Assembly: GCF_000208865.1 (NCBI RefSeq) | Contig: NC_018392.1 | Span: 372,001 to 436,000 of the forward strand | From: Neospora caninum Liverpool | Taxonomy: Eukaryota; Apicomplexa; Conoidasida; Eucoccidiorida; Sarcocystidae | DNA: 64,000 nt | Direction: 5' to 3' | Shown: positions 1 to 13,500 of the stretch, piece by piece | Numbering within the stretch: the first letter of the stretch is position 1 | Layout: every line of letters starts with the position of its first letter | The notes under the pieces: model-generated | The model's input: only the letters and a program-made list of their open reading frames with translations | The model's database searches: none | Told to the model about the DNA's origin: nothing | Program-made: the position numbers and the translations under genes

Positions 1-1901
1 CGAAGTCGAAACAAGGTAGTTGATGGGGAACCAGTGGCTGAACTGAAGACTCGAAAGCGAAAGCCTTGGGGAGAAAGCACGCGTGTACGAGACAAAGAAG
101 GGCGTGAGTGGCCTACGCGATCGATCAGGTAGAAAATGCGCTCCGAAGCCTTCTCGGCCTTTCCTGCGTCAGAGGAGAAGAGGACTGTCTGGCCGATCGA
201 AGACCCCGCGAACATGAGAGCGAAAGTGGTCTGCATGATGTCTGAGCAAAGGCAGAAAAAGCCACGCGGAAGTGGAAGAGCGAGGAGCGGGAGCGCGAAG
301 GGGGGGGGGAGGGAGGAAAGCGACTCACGACAACACCAGCCGGGAATCGGGAGACGGGAATACAAGCAGAGCAGAGGTAAGTTGACACACGGAGGTACCG
401 GTGAAGAGCGCGGGCTACAGCGCGAACGAGAGAGAGGCAGAAGAAGAGACGGAGACTAGCATAGCGCCTTGACGCAGGAACGCAACGAGGGGCAAAACCC
501 TGCAAAACACACGAGGGGAGACACGAGAGAGAAAGGAAACCCCGCACGAAACAGATCGTCCAGGAGTTTTGCCAGAAACCCAGAGTCCGGACAGCTCGAG
601 ATACGTGACCCCGAGATTCCGGGGCGTGGCGCCTCAAAGGCCACCTAGGGCCGTGCTGCCAGGTATTTGAATCGCTCTTCTTATCTGACTTGTCTCATGT
701 TCCTTCTCTCCTCACTAACCCGTGGAAGCCTCAGGCAACCCGTCTACAGTTGTGTGCTCGGCCGAAGGTCTAAAGACGCAATCCACGCCGTATTGAGTTT
801 CGTTGCTGCCTATACACCTCTGGCTCTAGCTAGTCAGCTTCCGTGAAGCCGCGCCATGCAGTGTTTCCCTCGTCGGAGACGCGCCCACCGCTCGAGTCTT
901 ACCCACTGCACTTAGCCCTTCGGTCTCGATCAGCTTGCCTCCGTACCAGAAGATCAGCGCATTCACGGCGTACTGGGCTCCCTGCGGGCGCATGGGCAGA
1001 AAAGCGAGAGAGCGTGGCGTGCAACAGCCGAAAAGCGAAGAAAGGCGAAGGATCTACTCAGCATAGCGGACAGCAGAGGGGGTTCGCGACTTGAGCTACG
1101 CGGCTGCACACACAGAGAACCAGAAGTGTTGTTTCCCCTAGGCGGAAGGACAGGGCAGAATGGAGTCAACCGCATCCCACAAATAAAACAGCGGACGAAT
1201 ATCGAAAAGGTGGTTCGCCAGACGTGATTGGGTTTTGATCTTCGAGAGCGAGAGGAGGCCCGCAGGCACCTTCACAAAAGGCTGCCGCCCCTCCGGTCCC
1301 TGGCCGCGCATCCGCAGCTCTGCCGACACAGGGCCGCCAGGCACCTGCCGAGAAGGAATGTTCTGTCGCTGTGCTCGCGTTCTTCTCAGGCATTCTGAGA
1401 AACTGGCGCTTCCACTCCCTCTCGTGCTCGGAGCCATGTGTGTGTGTGTCGGTCTTCCCGCGATTTTCCCGGGCGCTTTCCGGTTTTTTGGGTTTTCCCC
1501 GCCGTTCGGTCTCTCCGTTCCCCGCGCCCGTTTCGCGTCGCTGGCCTCTCGTCGCACCTGGCTGAAGCCCCAGAAAAGTCCGAGCAGGATTGCAGAGCGT
1601 TCTTCTTCTTTCAACGTTTTAAGGAGAACATTGCTGTATCTCTCGGTGAAATACGGCTCCAGGCCAAAGGCGGAAACGATGCGAATGCCGTTGAGCGCTT
1701 CGCTCATCACGAAGGCTGCAGTGTCGCGATCCTCCACATTCTCTGCTTTCTTGTCGACTCCGTCACCTGCACAGAACGGCGACAGTGCACAGTCGCACCG
1801 TGACGCCTCTGCGCACTTAAGCTTCCAGCTTACACACGGCGGGCTCGAGAACCGTTCCAACTCTCTATGCGTCTCCGTCCAGGTACATCCACAGCACATC
1901 C

Positions 1902-1943
<42 letters not shown>

Positions 1944-1962
1944 CCATAACATATCCATATAC

Positions 1963-2003
<41 letters not shown>

Positions 2004-4513
2004 GGTGCAACAATCGACCTCCAGATAAAAGTGTGTGTATGTAGGTATGTGGGTAGGCATGGCGGGGCGCCTCTGAAGGGGCAAATGCATGGATACACAC
2101 GCGCTCATACATGCAGATAAAAGACACTGTTTTGGAGCGTCTAAAGAAAAAGAAAACCAAGGCGGGCAGACAGCGACTCGGGAACAAGCAACGGGAGACG
2201 TGCAATGGATACAGAGAAGAGACGGGAGCGTGATGAGAGATGGTCCTAAAACGCGAGAGCGGCAAGGCTACTCATATGTGTACTTTTCGGAGCTGAGATG
2301 CGCGACTGGGCAGCAGTGGCGGGGAGGATCAGAACGAAGCAGGCGAGGACGACAGCAGCCAGGCGGGCGTCTCCGAGGAACGCGATGATGATGCCTGAGA
2401 GAATCCAGGACGAAGAGAGCGCCGACAGAGAAAAAGTGAATTCCCCCACAGAAGCAAAGAGAAGTAAAAGAAAAACTCACGGGAAAACACACTAGTGCAT
2501 CTAGAATGCAGGGTTGGTGCTCAACCGCCACTTCGAGGCATTCATACACCTACACACATATACATACAGACATCGACTTTTATACACATACCGAGAAAAC
2601 TGCATTCCTGCACATATCTATATACGCACGCATGCAAAACCATATACAAACTTTGATCTGCAACCCTACGCATATATATTCATTTGCAAAGAGACATATA
2701 TACATATAAATATATATATGTGAATTTTTGGCCTACCGGTGACGACAGCGGACAGGCTTTGAGTCATGGCGAGCGTGTTGCCCGCACTTCCTGTCTTGAC
2801 AAGAAGAACGTCGCTGGAGAGAACCCCCGTGAGGTATCCTGCGAAGCGAGCGAGGAGACACGAGCAAGGATCCTGGATGTACTCTCGCTCGCGTCAAAAG
2901 CGGGAGGCCAGGCGTTGCCTCCGAGGCGCGAACGCAGGACAGATGCGAGACGTCGCTGCCGGTGGGCGGGACGGTGGCTTCTCGGTCGTTTTTCTTTCTT
3001 CTGGCGTGGCCGTATAGCCAGCGTGGCAGCGTGGGTTTTGTCTTCTCGCTGAAGAGCCTCACGGAATTTCGAGTGCGGGCAGCTTCACACGCATGCGCAT
3101 GCGCCACGCGTCTTCCCCTCTTTTTTTGTAGATCGGTGTCTGGAGGGCGAGGTGGGTCCAGTAGCTGGTGCGGCTCGCTTCCGAGAGCCTGTCTCGCGGC
3201 GTCCACTTACCGACATTGTTTTCTTGTCGATCGAAAAAGCCAACTTCCTGGTGAATGGTGTTGGTGAACGTTTGGCCTCGAAGGAGAGAAACGAGTTTGT
3301 AGCCGCTAACTTCAATCGCGAAGAATTTGCAGCTTTCCACGACTAGCTGCCACCCCGCGAGCGCGATGAAAATCAGGCTCCAGAACGAAGACTGCAAGAC
3401 CCGAGGACAACGCCCAGAGACACAGGGAAGAAAAGGACGCAGGTTTCACTCGGCGCGCGATTGCACGAGGCTCGCAAAAGGCGTGCGCATATGCATACTT
3501 TTATAACTGAATGCATGCATTTGGATGCATGTCTGCTTCCGAAACAGAGACCATGCAAGGAGGCAACGTGACGCGAGCGCAAGGGCGCCTGTCGCTGTGC
3601 CGACCCAGACGTACAAATGCAGCCAGAGAGAGCTACAAACACCTAACTACATGGACACTCACGTTGACATATATATACACATATAAATATGTATATATAT
3701 ATATATATCTGTGTGTATATATAGAGGGAGATATCTTTGTACGGAAGCAGAGCTGCAGCTGCAGGAGCGACTACACGCGACGACGGGTAAACGTTTTTCG
3801 GGTGGGCGCGGGAGCGGCTTTTCGGCAGGCGAGGCACTGGTTCAATCCAGGTGATGAACGCGAAAGATTCGGTCCCTTTCACAGAAAAAAAGGCGGAAAC
3901 CAGAGTAAGCGCGTCGAGGCGTTCCCCTCACAACATTCGAGAAGCCAACGATCCGCACACCTGGAACCCTCAAGTGTAAGCAAGCCAAAATAAGAATAAA
4001 TAAGAATACCGGTGTTCTACATACGCGTCTTTCCCATATATATATATATATATATACAGAAAGATAGACATATATATGTACCCATGTGTTAGCACCTATC
4101 CATTCGTGGGGACTGAACCGTGCAGATCTGCCGGAAGAGTTGGGTTGAGAGATATAAGAGATAAGGACACGAGACGGGAAAGTGCGGGGTTCATGTGTTT
4201 TGTGTTTTCTTACTTCGTCTCGGATTTTCTCGGGATCTGGAAAATAGTAGACCTTCACGAACTTTGAGAAGATCACGCCAAAGACGGGGTACGTGGCCCT
4301 GGCGAAAAACGTGCAGAGATTAAAAAGGCAGGAGACATGGCGCACTTGAAACGACCGCGCGAAGCGTCCGTGTAACTCACGGGAAACCAGGCAGAAGGAA
4401 TGCTTTTCGCATGCAGGCATCCGCGTAGGTACCCTTTTCCATTCACACCTCCATACAGGCATTCGTGTATATCGACCTCATTAAATATGTCCGCATATAC
4501 ATGCATATATACA

Positions 4514-4563
<50 letters not shown>

Positions 4564-7500
4564 TCTGCAAATCGGTGGTGCAAGCACAGCCGTATGCAAG
4601 TAGGCAAGCAGAGAGATATAGATGCATACGTAAAGAGAGACATACAGTCATGTGCGCACAGAGATAGAAAGCGGCATCCGTGCATGCCACTACAGCGTAT
4701 TATCTCTGTACATGCCAGCGTGTGTAGGTGTTCCGCACACACGGATATTTGCATGCATGCAAATCAAGAGACGTTTCAGTGCGCGTGTCTCTTTAAACTT
4801 TCATGGATGTGTCTCGCTCTGGAGACGAGCCCCAGACAGACTGGCACTGAAGGCGCCTCCTGGTCCCCGAGCGTTCCACGCGCTTCTCTCCCCCGCCTGC
4901 ATGCACCGCCACGAAATTTAGACCGCAGCTGGCGAAGCGCGACAGTCTGTGGCGCCTTGGAAACAAGCGTGTTTTCCGGCTGACGCACCCCGAGCAGATC
5001 GCCACGAAAAGTGCGCCGATGCAGAACGGCCACCACGGACGGAGAAGCGAGAGACTGCGCAGCTGGAGGAAACTGGCGACGCGTTTCCGGAAGGCCGCGA
5101 ACGCCCCGGGCGGAGGCGTTGCCTGCATTCCCGCGGAAAGGTTGCTTGCTGCAGAGAGGAAATGGGCGAAGTGACGCGAGAGACAGGAAAAGCGCGCCGT
5201 GTGGACTCCGCGAAAACCTCGAAGCGGGGCACTTGCAACCCGCCTCTTCCGTTATCGCTTCTCCCCTTCAGTCCCTCCCTCTTCTATCTCTCTGTCCCTT
5301 CTCCTGGTCGTTTCTTCTACCTCATGTTCTTCCCTCTCGTCTTGTCTGTCTCCTCTGCCTCTTCTGTTCCCTCTTCTTCTGTCGTTCTTCGGCCTCTCTC
5401 TTCGTTTTGTGCTGTGTGGAGTCTCACCGATCTCGCGGAGACTCTTCTTGGAAGAGGCCTTCTGCACGACGGACGCGAAGCTTCGCTTCGAAGACATGGA
5501 CAGCCGCGCAGAGATGTGGCGCGAGATCATCTCCCCGGTCAAGTCGCGCTCGTAGGCAGGCGGCGGAGCGCCCTGCGCTTCCTCCACTTCCCGTGACAGC
5601 CCCACGAGCTGAGACTGGACCAGCTGATAGTACAGGCCTTCCTGGAAACAGCCCGGAAACAGCGAACCCAAAGGCGGAGCACATGGGCCAGGATCGAGAC
5701 AGAAAAACGCACACGACCACAGAGAAATCCCGGAGGGGGGAGGCTCTGGGGATGCGGAGGCTGCTCGGTGCCTCAGCAGAGGCTGAGCGACGCGCAGATC
5801 GGAACTTTCTCTGTCTCTCCGAAAGCAGAAAAGAGCGGCAGCCTGTCTCCCTTTGCGTTCCTGTCGTCGCGCGCCTGCGCGGAACAGCCTGGTTCGCCCC
5901 CTCTGTGGCTCGTGTGTTTTATCATGCCTCACCGGCTGCGCCATCAGTGACGCGTGCGTCCCGATCTGGACCACTTCGGAGCCCGTGCCGGCGCGGCCGT
6001 CGAGCACGATGATTTGGTCCGCGTTCTGAATCGTGGTCAGGCGGTGGGCCACGATGATCGTCGTCGCCTGCGTCGTCTTGATCAAGTTGTCTAGGGCATC
6101 CTGAAACGCGAACACAACAGGAGCAAAGAAGCTGTGCGCGGGGAAAAAAAGGCAACGCCGAGCGCGACGCCTGGCGCTCGGCCTGCTAACGCTTGAGGTC
6201 GGACGCGCAAGGCCTCAGGCAGCGCGGCAGGTCCAGGCGGGAGTGTGACCCAACACGAAAGCGCATAGTGTCTTTGCTGGTAGACTCGCAACGGCGAGGC
6301 GCGCGCCCGGAAAGGAAGAGAACAGACGGCTCTTCGCCCTCCAGAGCGAAGGCGCCAGCGAGGCGGGAGAAGAGCCGGAAGCCCCCACCGCGCGAGAACA
6401 AGTCGGCGCGCGACAGACAGCGACGTCGAGAGACTGCGAGAATACAGCGGGAGGGAGTGGAAGGAAAAAGACGCAGCAGTTGAAGATACGAAATGCAGAG
6501 CGAAACGCGAAGCACACAGTAAAACGCACACTTCAGCGCCCAGACTTTCGTACCTGGACGACCCGCTCGGAGACGGTGTCGAGTGCAGATGTCGCTTCAT
6601 CAAAGATCAAGATGGGAGGTTGCCGGACCTGCGAGGAGAGAATCGAGAAACACTCTCGCCAAAAAGACTGGAAGGCGTCAAAACGCCGTCTCTCGCCCCG
6701 ACAGAAAGGAGTCCTTTTCAACTCACCGCTGACTTGAGAGAAGCACAGAGCTGAGTCGGGGGGTCGAGCACCCGTCTCTCCAGTTTTCAGAAAAAACATC
6801 TTTCATAGCTAGACCACGGGGGGGGAAACTATAACTCAGGGATGTGTGTTTTTGAGAGGCTTTCTACCTCGGCAGAAACCGCACGATAAATTTGGACTGC
6901 GGTTCGACGCACCATCGCTCGCGCAATCACAATTCTCTGCTTCTGGCCCCCTGATAGCTGACCGCCGAATAGGCCGCAGTCTGTTCGATACGCGTCGGGG
7001 AACTGCGAGATGAAATCGTGGGCGTTCGCCTTCTTGGCTGCCTCTTCGATCTCCTCCTGCGTGACGGGGTGGTCTGCGCCGAGGGCGATGTTGTCGCCGA
7101 TCTGGAGAAAGGAACGGGTAGGTCAGGCGCACCGAGGAGTGAGAGAGGCGAGAGCAGTCAACCGCAGGACAGAGACAGGCGCGAAACCTCATGAAACGCG
7201 CAGGCGATCAGAGCTTCGGAAAAGGTTGAAAACGGAGAAACACGCGTGTCCACACATGAATCAGAACGGGCGCAGCGTACAAAGGCGTGCCGACGCCGCG
7301 CAAGGAAACTTTCTGTGGGCCAGAAAAGGGAGAGGCAAGTCGGATAGAGAGGTGGAGAGAAACAGAGAGAGAAAGCATCCAGAAAGAGACGGCTGCCGGT
7401 TTTGCATGAGGTAGAAAGAAGGCAACGGCTCTCGAGACAGCCTACCGAGATGGAGAACAGCTTCGCTTCTTGGCTAACAATCCCCTGTTGCGAACGCAAA

Positions 7501-10500
7501 TACTGAATGTTGATGTCCTTGATAGGCCTGCGCAGCGTCGAGAGGAGCACTTGATTCGTCATGTTTTCGGAAAAAAGAGAGACACGTGGCCTCAGCCCCG
7601 CGAAACGCAGACGAAGGCTCGAAAAGCAGGACATGCAGAGCGACACTGAAACGGTGTGCAGAGACAGACCATTTTCTGAAAGCGTGCCCTCCCCCACTCC
7701 GCCTTGACCCAGCTCTTCTGCTTGGGTTCAGCGTTCAAAACGGATCAACGAAGAAAGGAAACTTTGCGTTCTCTGTGAGACGTGGAGGTGCTGGGCGAGG
7801 GCGTCGAATGCGAAAGAGAGAGAGAGAGTAAAGAAGTTCAGCTGCTGTGAGAAATCGACAGAATGTCGAGGTCGAATCCACAGTACGGACATGGCGTGCA
7901 CATCAAGAGGTAAGTCGACTTCAGGAGACGGAAAACCGAAGCAAAGCGCGGAAAACGGTTGCTGGAGTCGGGGAAAACTCGGCCTCATTCCCGCACGAAC
8001 GCGAAGCGAAGTACCGCTTTCTCCTGCACGGGGTTTCCCTTCGACAGGCGGGGACCGCCTTCGCAACAAGTCGCCTTTTTTTTCGTAAACTGAAGAGGCA
8101 GCGCGCCTTACGTGTCGCCGATGAGGATACGCCCCTCGTCAGGGTCGTACAGGCGTTGGAGCATCTGGACAATTGTCGACTTGCCGCTGCCTGCGCGAAG
8201 CGCACATTCCCGCTGCTTGGCTCCGTGCACGCGCCAGAGTATCAAAGGCTTCTTTCTTAGCGGGGAAAAGAAAGGGAAACGCTTAACTGTAGGTCAGCTG
8301 GAGTGTGTTTTCAGGTTGGGCAAAGTCGCTCAAAGGCGCGTTTGAAAATTGCATGAAGAGAGCGCGTCACTTCGCTGAAGACGAAACAGGAATAGCGTCC
8401 GGTTCTCTTCGGCGAGGGCGTCTCTCCGCCCCTCTCAGGCAGCAAAGACGAGCGAACTGAAAGTTTAAGTCTGGCGTTCTCCTCACCTGAAGTGCCGACG
8501 AGGGCAATGGTCTTGCCTGCGGGGAGAGTCAGGTTCAACCCATTGAAGATTTTCTTCTCCTTTCGCGCAGGGTACGAAAAGACGACGTTCTCGAAGCGGA
8601 TGTCTGCCTGTAGGGCCACGTCTCTCTGCAAGCCCGGGAAACCAGGAGAAATGAGACACAAGAGAGCGGTGAAGACCTCTGCTTGCCTTCGCCGAAGCTC
8701 TCAGCGGCGTGTGTTTCCTCGCGCTCTCTCCGTCGCTCCGTCTCTCTCTGTCAGTGGCCTCTCGCTCTCGCCTCGCTACCTGCTTTTTCCTACTTTTCCT
8801 TCAGAGCTCAGCGGGTCGATCGGGGACTTGCGTTCAATCACCGCCAGCATGTCTGCAGTCGCCGCAGTGCCCTACAGAGACGCAGAGAACAGGGAAGGCG
8901 CGAGAAGACGCGAGTGAAGACGAAATACGTGGGGTCGACTCGAGGCGTCTCCACCATCTCCTCGGGCAATCAGTTTTCTGTCTTGTTCTCGGGTTTCTCC
9001 GTGGACGCGCCTCTCGCCGTGTCTCCCTACTTTCAAGTAAGCAGTGATGCTTGGGACGATGTTTCCGACAGCGAAGCAGGCCTGAATAACGGCGAAGAAG
9101 ACAGTGATTGCATCTCCGCCGCGGAACGCCGGCTGCGGCCACTCCGACGGATCGCTGTCTTCGTCGGGAGGATCTTCATCTGAAAGGGGAGCGGCACACG
9201 AAAGCTCGGCACGGCAGCTCGGCCTCTTCAAAGTCCGACACTACGAAGCGCGCATCAGCAAAAGGGAGAAACAGCGCGGGCGCCGGAAGAACCACACAGG
9301 GACGAACTTTCAAAAGAACCCTTCGGTTTTTTCGTGAACAGAGGAGCCACAGACGTGGCGGGCAAAGCGCGGCGGCGCGGTAGGTAAGGGAAAAGGAGAA
9401 GCTTCGCCTACAGAGGCAAGAGGGATTCGAGGTGAAGAACAGAAGAGAGCGCAGGCCAGCAGGGGATTCAGGAGGAAGTAGGACGAGAAAAAAAATTGGA
9501 AAGCGGAGGAGGCCAGCGTGGCGAAGCTTGTCAAGAGGCACGCAGAAGACAGAGACAAGCGGAACAGGCAGCAAGAGAACCCGACGAAGCCGAGAGTACA
9601 CAGCGCGAGAGTTTTCCGCGAGCAAAAGCGAAGCGCGGAAATCGCAGAGAAAGGAATCAGCGGACTCGACGCGTACGCTGCAGAGAAGGCGCAGCAGGCC
9701 ATCCGCACCGAAACACTAGAGTCAGGGACAAGAAGGAACAGGCAGAAGAAAAGGTAGAGCAGCAGACGTGGAGAAAACGAGGAACACTCGGGGAAGGCGA
9801 AGAGTGAGCAAAACAAGTGAGATGAGGGAAATCATGTGCCAAAGAGAAAAGAGACGGTGGAGCCTCACCTCCTAGGGCTTCCTGAACGCTGTCCGCGACC
9901 ATCTTTCCGCCGTACCAGAACCCCAAGGAGAAGAGGAGAAAGATCGTTGCCATGAGAGCGCCGATGCCTGCAGCGCAGCGCCCGGAAGAGAATGCAGAGA
10001 TGCGGCAAGGGAACTACGAGCGCAAGCAGAGAACAGGAACCCTCGCTCCACCCCTCGGACGACAAAAGCGCGAAAAACGAGCCGCAGGGAGCGCTGAGCG
10101 TCGACAACCAATCAACATGAAAAGACCAGGAGACACGGTGGCGCGTCGAAGAAGCAGAGACGCGAGCGCGAAAACGAAACGCATATTTTCGGGAAAAGAA
10201 GAGGCAACAGCTTTCCTGAGTCCTTAGGTGGCGGCGGCCAGGACGCATCCCTGTGTGTGCTTTGCGCAAGTGGATGACAGCAGAAGCGAAGTTCCTTTTC
10301 GGCTTACAGAGAGAAGACCAGAAGCTCCAGTACGCGCCGACCTTCTCGGCTTCGTAGAGCTTTTTCTTGTACTCGTTGGCGGTCCTTTCCTCGCCTCGCA
10401 GTCCGACAACTGTCCGGATGCCGAGGAGCGCCTCTTCACACAGGCTGCCTGCCTCCTTGTATTTCGGCATCGCTGCACACAGAGAAAAGAGAGAACGCGA

Positions 10501-13500
10501 ACAAAAAATCCAGGTTCACAATCTTGACGAGACACACAGCAGGCACACGTCTGGACACCTGGGGGTTCTTTGGGAGGCGCTGTCGAGGCAGCAGCGCCTT
10601 TCTCGAGAGAAAAATGTCGTTTCGCTTCCCAGGCGCTATGTGCAGTTCTTTCTTCGGCATCAAGGAAAGCTAATCTTCCGTGGAAGCATCTATACATGAA
10701 GAGAGAGAAAGGCGCGCAAAGCACGCATGGCCAGGAGAGGTCCGTGCCGCTATAAAACTACAACGTGAACATGTCTATACACGGATATGCATGTATACTT
10801 GCTTCCATTTATATCTTTGTGTCTAGACATGTAGGTGAGAATATGGTTGAAAGCTCAGAAATGTATTAGTTTGCATAATATATATATATATATACGCGCA
10901 AATGCAGATGTATGTATATGCGTATATATGTGTATATGTGTTTTAGTAGAAGCGAGGTTTTGGCGTGTCCTGAGGCGTGCGCATGGCGTTCTGAGGTTGG
11001 AAGATGCGTGTCGAGACAGACCCACAGCGACGGAGACCGTTGCCTTCTTCGCTCTCCGCCTTGGTGTGTCTCTGCCGCTCGGCAGGCGTGGCGCCTCTGA
11101 GTCCCTACTTTCTTTTTCCGCTCTGCCGAGACAGTGGCCCAGCACGGCGCCGAGAATCACGAGGATGGGGAGGCCAGACAGAGTGACAAGCGTCAATTTC
11201 CAGCTGCGGATGAAGCCTAGAACAAGTCCCCCAATCGCCACCGTCGAGAACTGGATCATCTGGTAGACATCGAAGAACGCGGGAAAGAGAAAGGCGAGAC
11301 GCATAAAGTAAAAAAGGCCACGAGTCGTCGGACAGAGACAACGATTCCCTAAGCAAACGGCGAAGCGCCAGACAAAGAAAGGTGAAGTTGAGCGGGATGC
11401 GCCCTTCTCTCTCTTGTCTCGTTCTTCTGTCTCCTCCTGTCTGTCTACCTCCCTTCTCTCTCTTCTGCCTCTCTCTTCTCTCTTCTGCCTCTCTCTTCTC
11501 TCTTTTCTGTCTTCTTTCACCTTCTCTTCCTTCTCCATTTCTTCTCTCTCCTCTGTTTCCTCTTTTTTTCTGCCAATGCACCTTTTCCCTCTCCTCACCA
11601 TGCCGAGCTTGATGCCGATTGCGTTGCGGATTGTGACGGTGTTTGACTCGAGCCTTGTGGGGAGAGTCCCAGCGTCGTTCAAGTCGAAGTACGCCATGTC
11701 CTGGAAAGGCGCAGAGACTCGCAACAGAGGAACCGGCTACGCAACGCAAAGAACAGCGGGCACCACTGACAGCACTCCCGAGCTGTTTCTGGAAGCAGTT
11801 GAAGCAAAAAGGAGAAGCGCGCAAAGTAGCATCGACAAAACAGAGCAGCGCCAAGCCGGCTCTCCTCTGGGACTGCCTCGAGGTTGAGCGAGTTCTGAGA
11901 CAGACGCGCTTCGGCCGAGACGCAGCCTCGCGCGCCCAGCCCGCCGTTCTCTGCAGGCGCGAATCCCCCGGGTCCTCTAAACGAGACAGAGACGATCCAG
12001 ACACCGAGACGGAACGGCTCGCGGGTGGCAAGCGGGAGAGACGCATCTGCAGGGAGAACCGCTAACATAAGAGCGCGCGTGCAAACGAAGGGTTTCTTAG
12101 CGGGGAGTCAGCGGATCCGTCGGCAAGGCGTGCACGGTGAGAAAAGCTACCTGTCGAAGAATAGAGCTAAAGTATCGGAGTTTGATTCGGGCCACTTGCT
12201 GATCTGCGACGAACTCAAAGCACGATGCGGAGGCCCAAGACGTGACGAAGGACGCAGCCTGCAGACAGAGCCCGAAGAAACAAAACAGACAGAAGCTGGA
12301 TCGAAGCAGCCTCGTAGCGAGGCGAGAAGAACCTCCGACCTCGAGCAAACGGGCACCGTAGCTAGATGTGCAGCGCCCCGCATCTGGAGCAAGAGAGCGG
12401 TGGCGGTTTCTGCTGACACGGTGTTTGTCGACACAAAGAGCAGACGCGCGCCTCTCTTCCGGCGTGGTGACAAGCAACTTAAGCTGCTCGATGCCTCTGC
12501 AGCGTCACTTTTTGTGCGTGGTCTTGCATTTGCCGGCGCGTGTCCTGTCACCCGCTGCGCAAACTAGGCTTGAGACTTCCGCTCCGGTACGCGCGCAAGC
12601 GGCGCATGCACACATCTGCGTTCCGGCGCCGCATGCAAGTCAACAGGAGCTTGCGGCGGGCGCGGTCTCTTCTCGTGTGGGAAGAAGGGGAAGGAGAACC
12701 GCAAGTTTGGCCTTCCTGCTGGAGACGGGAGAGAAGGCGGAACTCGCAGCAGCAAATGCGGAGTAGCACGGAGTGGCGGGGAATTGCGCAGGACTCACCG
12801 CAACAGCAACCATGAGTGTGCAGACGTGGTTCATGTCCAGCGTGGTGTTAAGTTCGTTCAACATATCTCCAAATAGAGACATGAAAATGGGCTGCAGCGC
12901 ATCACGCAGACGCAGCGGACAAGTGCGCGAGAGGAAGTCGAGCTCGTGCACCCGTCGACGCGCACCGAACTCTCACAGGGTTGCAGCTGGACGCATCCAC
13001 ACGCCTTAGGTGCGCAGATGCCGTGGAAGCAGCTACTGAACGACACAGGTGCGCAAAAGGCGTACGCGTCCACATACATATATATATATATACGTGTATG
13101 TATGTATATGTATGTATGTATGTATGTATGCATGTATGTATGTATGTATGTATGTATGTATGTATGTATGTATGTATGTATGTATGTATGTATGTGTGCA
13201 GATTTACAAATATGGATGTATCTGTGCATGTGTGTGTCTCTTTTGTGGCTGGTCACGAGCAGGAGAATGGGAAGACGGTGAGTCTGCAAAAAGGGCGTCT
13301 ATCTTGCAGATGCATAACCAGCAACGGGGTTTGTAAGACGGAAACGGGTCACTCGGCCGAAAAAGCAGACGCCCCGCGCCCCACAGGGAGGTGCCTGAGA
13401 CAAAGAGACAAGTCTGAAGAAGGCAGGCGTCATGGAAAGCGAGCGAAGAAAAGAGCAAGAAAGTGCGGAGGAAGAAGAGGGAGAGGAGGCGCCGAAAAGA

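Noticed and set aside
13095..13196. Possible CRISPR-like or clustered repeat array
   Set aside because: A simple tetranucleotide microsatellite with no spacers, in a eukaryotic genome.
13095..13289. Open frames made of Tyr-Val-Cys-Met or Thr-Tyr-Ile-His repeats
   Set aside because: They are translations of the TGTA microsatellite inside an ABC transporter intron.
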